Assembly: GCA_033720955.1 (NCBI GenBank)
Contig: JAWWBN010000192.1
Location: 1 to 7,577, forward strand
Source of the DNA: JAWWBN01 sp033720955
GTDB lineage: Bacteria > Acidobacteriota > Thermoanaerobaculia > Multivoradales > JAHEKO01
DNA: 7,577 nucleotides
Reading direction: 5' to 3'
Below the pieces are notes generated by a model. That model saw only the letters and a program-made list of their open reading frames with translations. It made no database searches and was not told where the DNA came from. Positions 6,277 to 7,577 of this stretch are shown in pieces (position 1 is the stretch's first letter; every line of letters begins with the position of its first letter). The position numbers and the translations under genes are program-made.

Positions 6277-6282
6277 CCTGCC

Positions 6283-6894
6283 GTGGCCGGCGAACCCCTC
6301 CCCCGCCCCCTCCGCTCTCCCGACCGGCTCAGCGACCGGGCCGCCGACAACCTGCGCTACATCCGGGCCGCCATGGAGGGCGCCTCGCGGTTCACCGGGG
6401 TCTCCGGCTGGGGCGAGCTGCTCGTGGGGCTGACGGCGCTGCTGGCGGCCGCCGTCGCCGCCGCCCAGCCCAGCCGGACGGCCTGGCTGACGGTCTGGGG
6501 AGTCGAGGCGGCCCTCGCGGCGGCGATCACCATCGGCGCCATGACGCTCAAGGCGCGGCGCGCCCGCACCCCGCTCCTCGGGCGGCCGGGCCGCCGCTTC
6601 GCCCTCGGGCTCACGCCCCCCTTCGTCGCCGGAGCCCTCCTGACCTGGGTCTTCCTGCGCGCCGGGGCGCCCGAGGCGCTGCCGCCGCTCTGGCTGCTCA
6701 TGTACGGGACCGGAATCGCCGCCGGCGGCGCCTTCTCCATCCGCATCGTGCCGATCATGGGTCTCTCCTTCATGGCGACGGGAGCGGTGGGCTTCTTCCT
6801 TCCCGCCGCCTGGGGGGACCTGCTGCTGGCGGCCGGCTTCGGCGGTCTCCACCTGCTCTTCGGCGCGCTGATCTGGAGACGTCATGGCGGCTAG
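6283..6894 (+). CDS. Six-helix integral membrane protein of unknown function, partner of a winged-helix regulator
   Basis: The predicted protein has 203 residues. A ~40-residue soluble N-terminus (DNLRYIRAAMEGASRFTGVS at 22-41) is followed by about six hydrophobic segments near 45-61, 67-87, 107-126, 134-150, 155-175 and 178-197. Basic loops (KARRAR at 90-95, GRPGRR at 100-105) and the RRHGG tail suggest those parts face the cytoplasm. Distinctive segments are SGWGELLVG (41-49), GGAFSIRIVPIMGLSFM (148-164) and AAGFGGLHLLFG (183-194). I associate this type with uncharacterised proteins found next to small winged-helix regulators, but I know of no assigned function; transport, sensing and envelope stress are all open. 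The start is GTG 6283: it lies just after the -10 box and gives a sensible N-terminus, whereas the in-frame TTG at 6247 is the -35 hexamer itself. The 3' end overlaps the regulator gene by 11 nt. Confidence 0.82.
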   Translation: MAGEPLPRPLRSPDRLSDRAADNLRYIRAAMEGASRFTGVSGWGELLVGLTALLAAAVAAAQPSRTAWLTVWGVEAALAAAITIGAMTLKARRARTPLLGRPGRRFALGLTPPFVAGALLTWVFLRAGAPEALPPLWLLMYGTGIAAGGAFSIRIVPIMGLSFMATGAVGFFLPAAWGDLLLAAGFGGLHLLFGALIWRRHGG

Positions 6895-7273
6895 GCCGCA
6901 GCCGGCCGACGTCGACGAGCGGACCGGGGGCCGGGGCGGGGAGAGCTCGACCGGCGATGCGCCGCTGCCGGCGCCGGTACCCGAGAAGCTCGACCGTCTG
7001 ATCCACACCCGGCTGCGGCTGGGGATCGTCTCGGCGCTGGCGGTGAACGAGAGCCTGAGCTTCAACGACCTGAAGTCGCTGCTGGCCACCACCGACGGCA
7101 ACCTCTCCGCCCACGCGCGCAAGCTGGAGGACGCCGGCTACATCGCCTGCGAGAAGTCGTTCCGGGGCCGCATGCCGAGAACCGAGTTTCGGCTGGAGCC
7201 GCGGGGGCGCCGGGCTCTCGACCGCTATCTGGAGCACATGGACGCCCTGATCCGGGCGACCCGGGGGGAGTAG
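6884..7273 (+). CDS. Winged-helix DNA-binding regulator (PF13601/MarR-ArsR-like)
   Basis: This 129-residue protein is a small transcriptional regulator. Residues ~33-125 form the domain: LDRLIHTRLRLGIVSALAVN (36-55), LSFNDLKSLLATTDGNLSAH (58-77) containing the turn and recognition helix, KLEDAGYIACEKSFRGRMPR (80-99) forming the end of that helix and the wing, and a C-terminal helix, RALDRYLEHMDALIRA, that usually dimerises such proteins. This pattern matches the 'winged helix DNA-binding domain' family I know as PF13601. The first ~32 residues are a low-complexity Gly/Ala/Pro/Ser extension not needed for the fold. The start is ATG 6884 with GGAG at 6875-6878; there is no later good start before the domain. 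It overlaps the membrane-protein gene by 11 nt, so translation is coupled. It probably binds the palindrome at 6227-6245. No ligand-binding or metal-binding Cys cluster is evident. Confidence 0.88.
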   Translation: MAARPQPADVDERTGGRGGESSTGDAPLPAPVPEKLDRLIHTRLRLGIVSALAVNESLSFNDLKSLLATTDGNLSAHARKLEDAGYIACEKSFRGRMPRTEFRLEPRGRRALDRYLEHMDALIRATRGE

Positions 7274-7278
7274 ATCCG

Positions 7279-7577
7279 ATGAGCGCCCCGTTCCACGTCG
7301 CAGCGATCATGGACGGCAACGGCCGCTGGGCGAAGCGGCGCGGCCTGCCCCGCACGGAGGGGCACCGCCGCGGCGCCGAGGCGGCCCGGCGGGTGATCGA
7401 GGCGGCGCCGGGGCTGGGGATCGACACCCTCACCCTCTTCGCCTTCTCCTGTGACAACTGGAAGCGGCCGCCGCGCGAAGTCGCGGCGCTCATGGAGCTG
7501 CTCAAGGTGACCCTGGAGCGCGAGAGCCGTCGCAGCCGCGACAACGGCCGCTCATCCACCAGCGGGCTCGCCGCCAG
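7279..7577 (+). CDS. uppS: Undecaprenyl diphosphate synthase (cis-prenyltransferase), N-terminal part, with a possible frameshift near the edge
   Basis: UppS condenses isopentenyl diphosphate units onto farnesyl diphosphate with cis geometry to make the lipid carrier for peptidoglycan and O-antigen synthesis. The visible ~99 codons carry the family signature HVAAIMDGNGRWAKRRGLPR (6-25), with the catalytic Asp at residue 12, then TEGHRRGAEAARRVIEAA, TLTLFAFSCDNWKRPPREV and ALMELLKVTLERESRRSRDNG. The start is ATG 7279, 5 nt after the regulator's stop, with GGGGAG at 7265-7270, suggesting co-transcription with the membrane protein/regulator pair. After DNG (codon at 7546) the in-frame reading becomes RSSTSGLAA, unlike the family, whereas the frame starting at 7551 reads LIHQRARRQ, resembling the expected RxHxIGRRD. 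This suggests a 1-nt deletion, real or a sequencing error. The rest lies beyond the window. Confidence 0.9.
   Translation, partial: MSAPFHVAAIMDGNGRWAKRRGLPRTEGHRRGAEAARRVIEAAPGLGIDTLTLFAFSCDNWKRPPREVAALMELLKVTLERESRRSRDNGRSSTSGLAA

Noticed and set aside
6247..6282. TTG at 6247 as the start of the membrane protein gene
   Set aside because: This TTG is part of the -35 hexamer TTGACA and would lie upstream of the transcription start. The 12 extra residues (MTRRRGGVYSPA) have no support.
6226..7122. A 298-codon minus-strand frame antisense to the membrane protein and regulator genes
   Set aside because: The composition is Gly/Glu/Arg/Ala/Pro low complexity without recognisable motifs, and both sense-strand genes beneath it are well supported.

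Overview
The window is very GC-rich, has strong G/C preference at third codon positions and is densely coded, with seven complete genes, two edge-truncated genes and one doubtful short ORF. The gene content suggests a bacterium. The GC content, a histone-deacetylase-like hydrolase, and a six-helix membrane protein paired with a small winged-helix regulator would fit an Acidobacteriota-type genome, but that placement is inference, not demonstrated.

Layout, left to right. (1) On the minus strand, a class IV-like histone deacetylase family protein (265-1203) is followed by the N-terminus of a single-pass membrane protein (1-246) that runs off the left edge. (2) Divergent from it, on the plus strand, are an M24 metallopeptidase of the Xaa-Pro type (1315-2502) and a squalene/phytoene synthase homologue with degraded Asp-rich motifs (2529-3485). 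(3) Convergent to these is a minus-strand pair: an exported protein of unknown function (4287-5168), then a UPF0173-type metallo-beta-lactamase-fold hydrolase (3541-4272), separated by 14 nt. (4) A compact divergent promoter at about 5177-5204 separates that pair from a plus-strand unit: a possible leaderless 63-codon ORF (5212-5403) overlapping an SDR-fold protein that lacks the usual Tyr/Lys catalytic residues (5400-6185). (5) The right end holds what looks like a self-contained regulatory module: a perfect 19-bp palindrome next to a good sigma-70-type promoter, a six-helix membrane protein (6283-6894) and an overlapping winged-helix regulator (6884-7273). It is followed 5 nt later by the start of undecaprenyl diphosphate synthase (uppS, 7279 to the edge).

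The most interesting points are the palindrome/membrane protein/winged-helix module; a recurrent arrangement of a TAnnnT -10 box only 6-9 nt upstream of a GTG codon without Shine-Dalgarno, which suggests leaderless mRNAs; two proteins that keep an enzyme fold but have lost canonical catalytic residues (the SQS/PSY homologue and the SDR); and an apparent 1-nt frameshift in uppS just before the right edge. No RNA genes, insertion sequences, CRISPR arrays or clear terminators were seen, and no gene-free stretch exceeds 300 bases.
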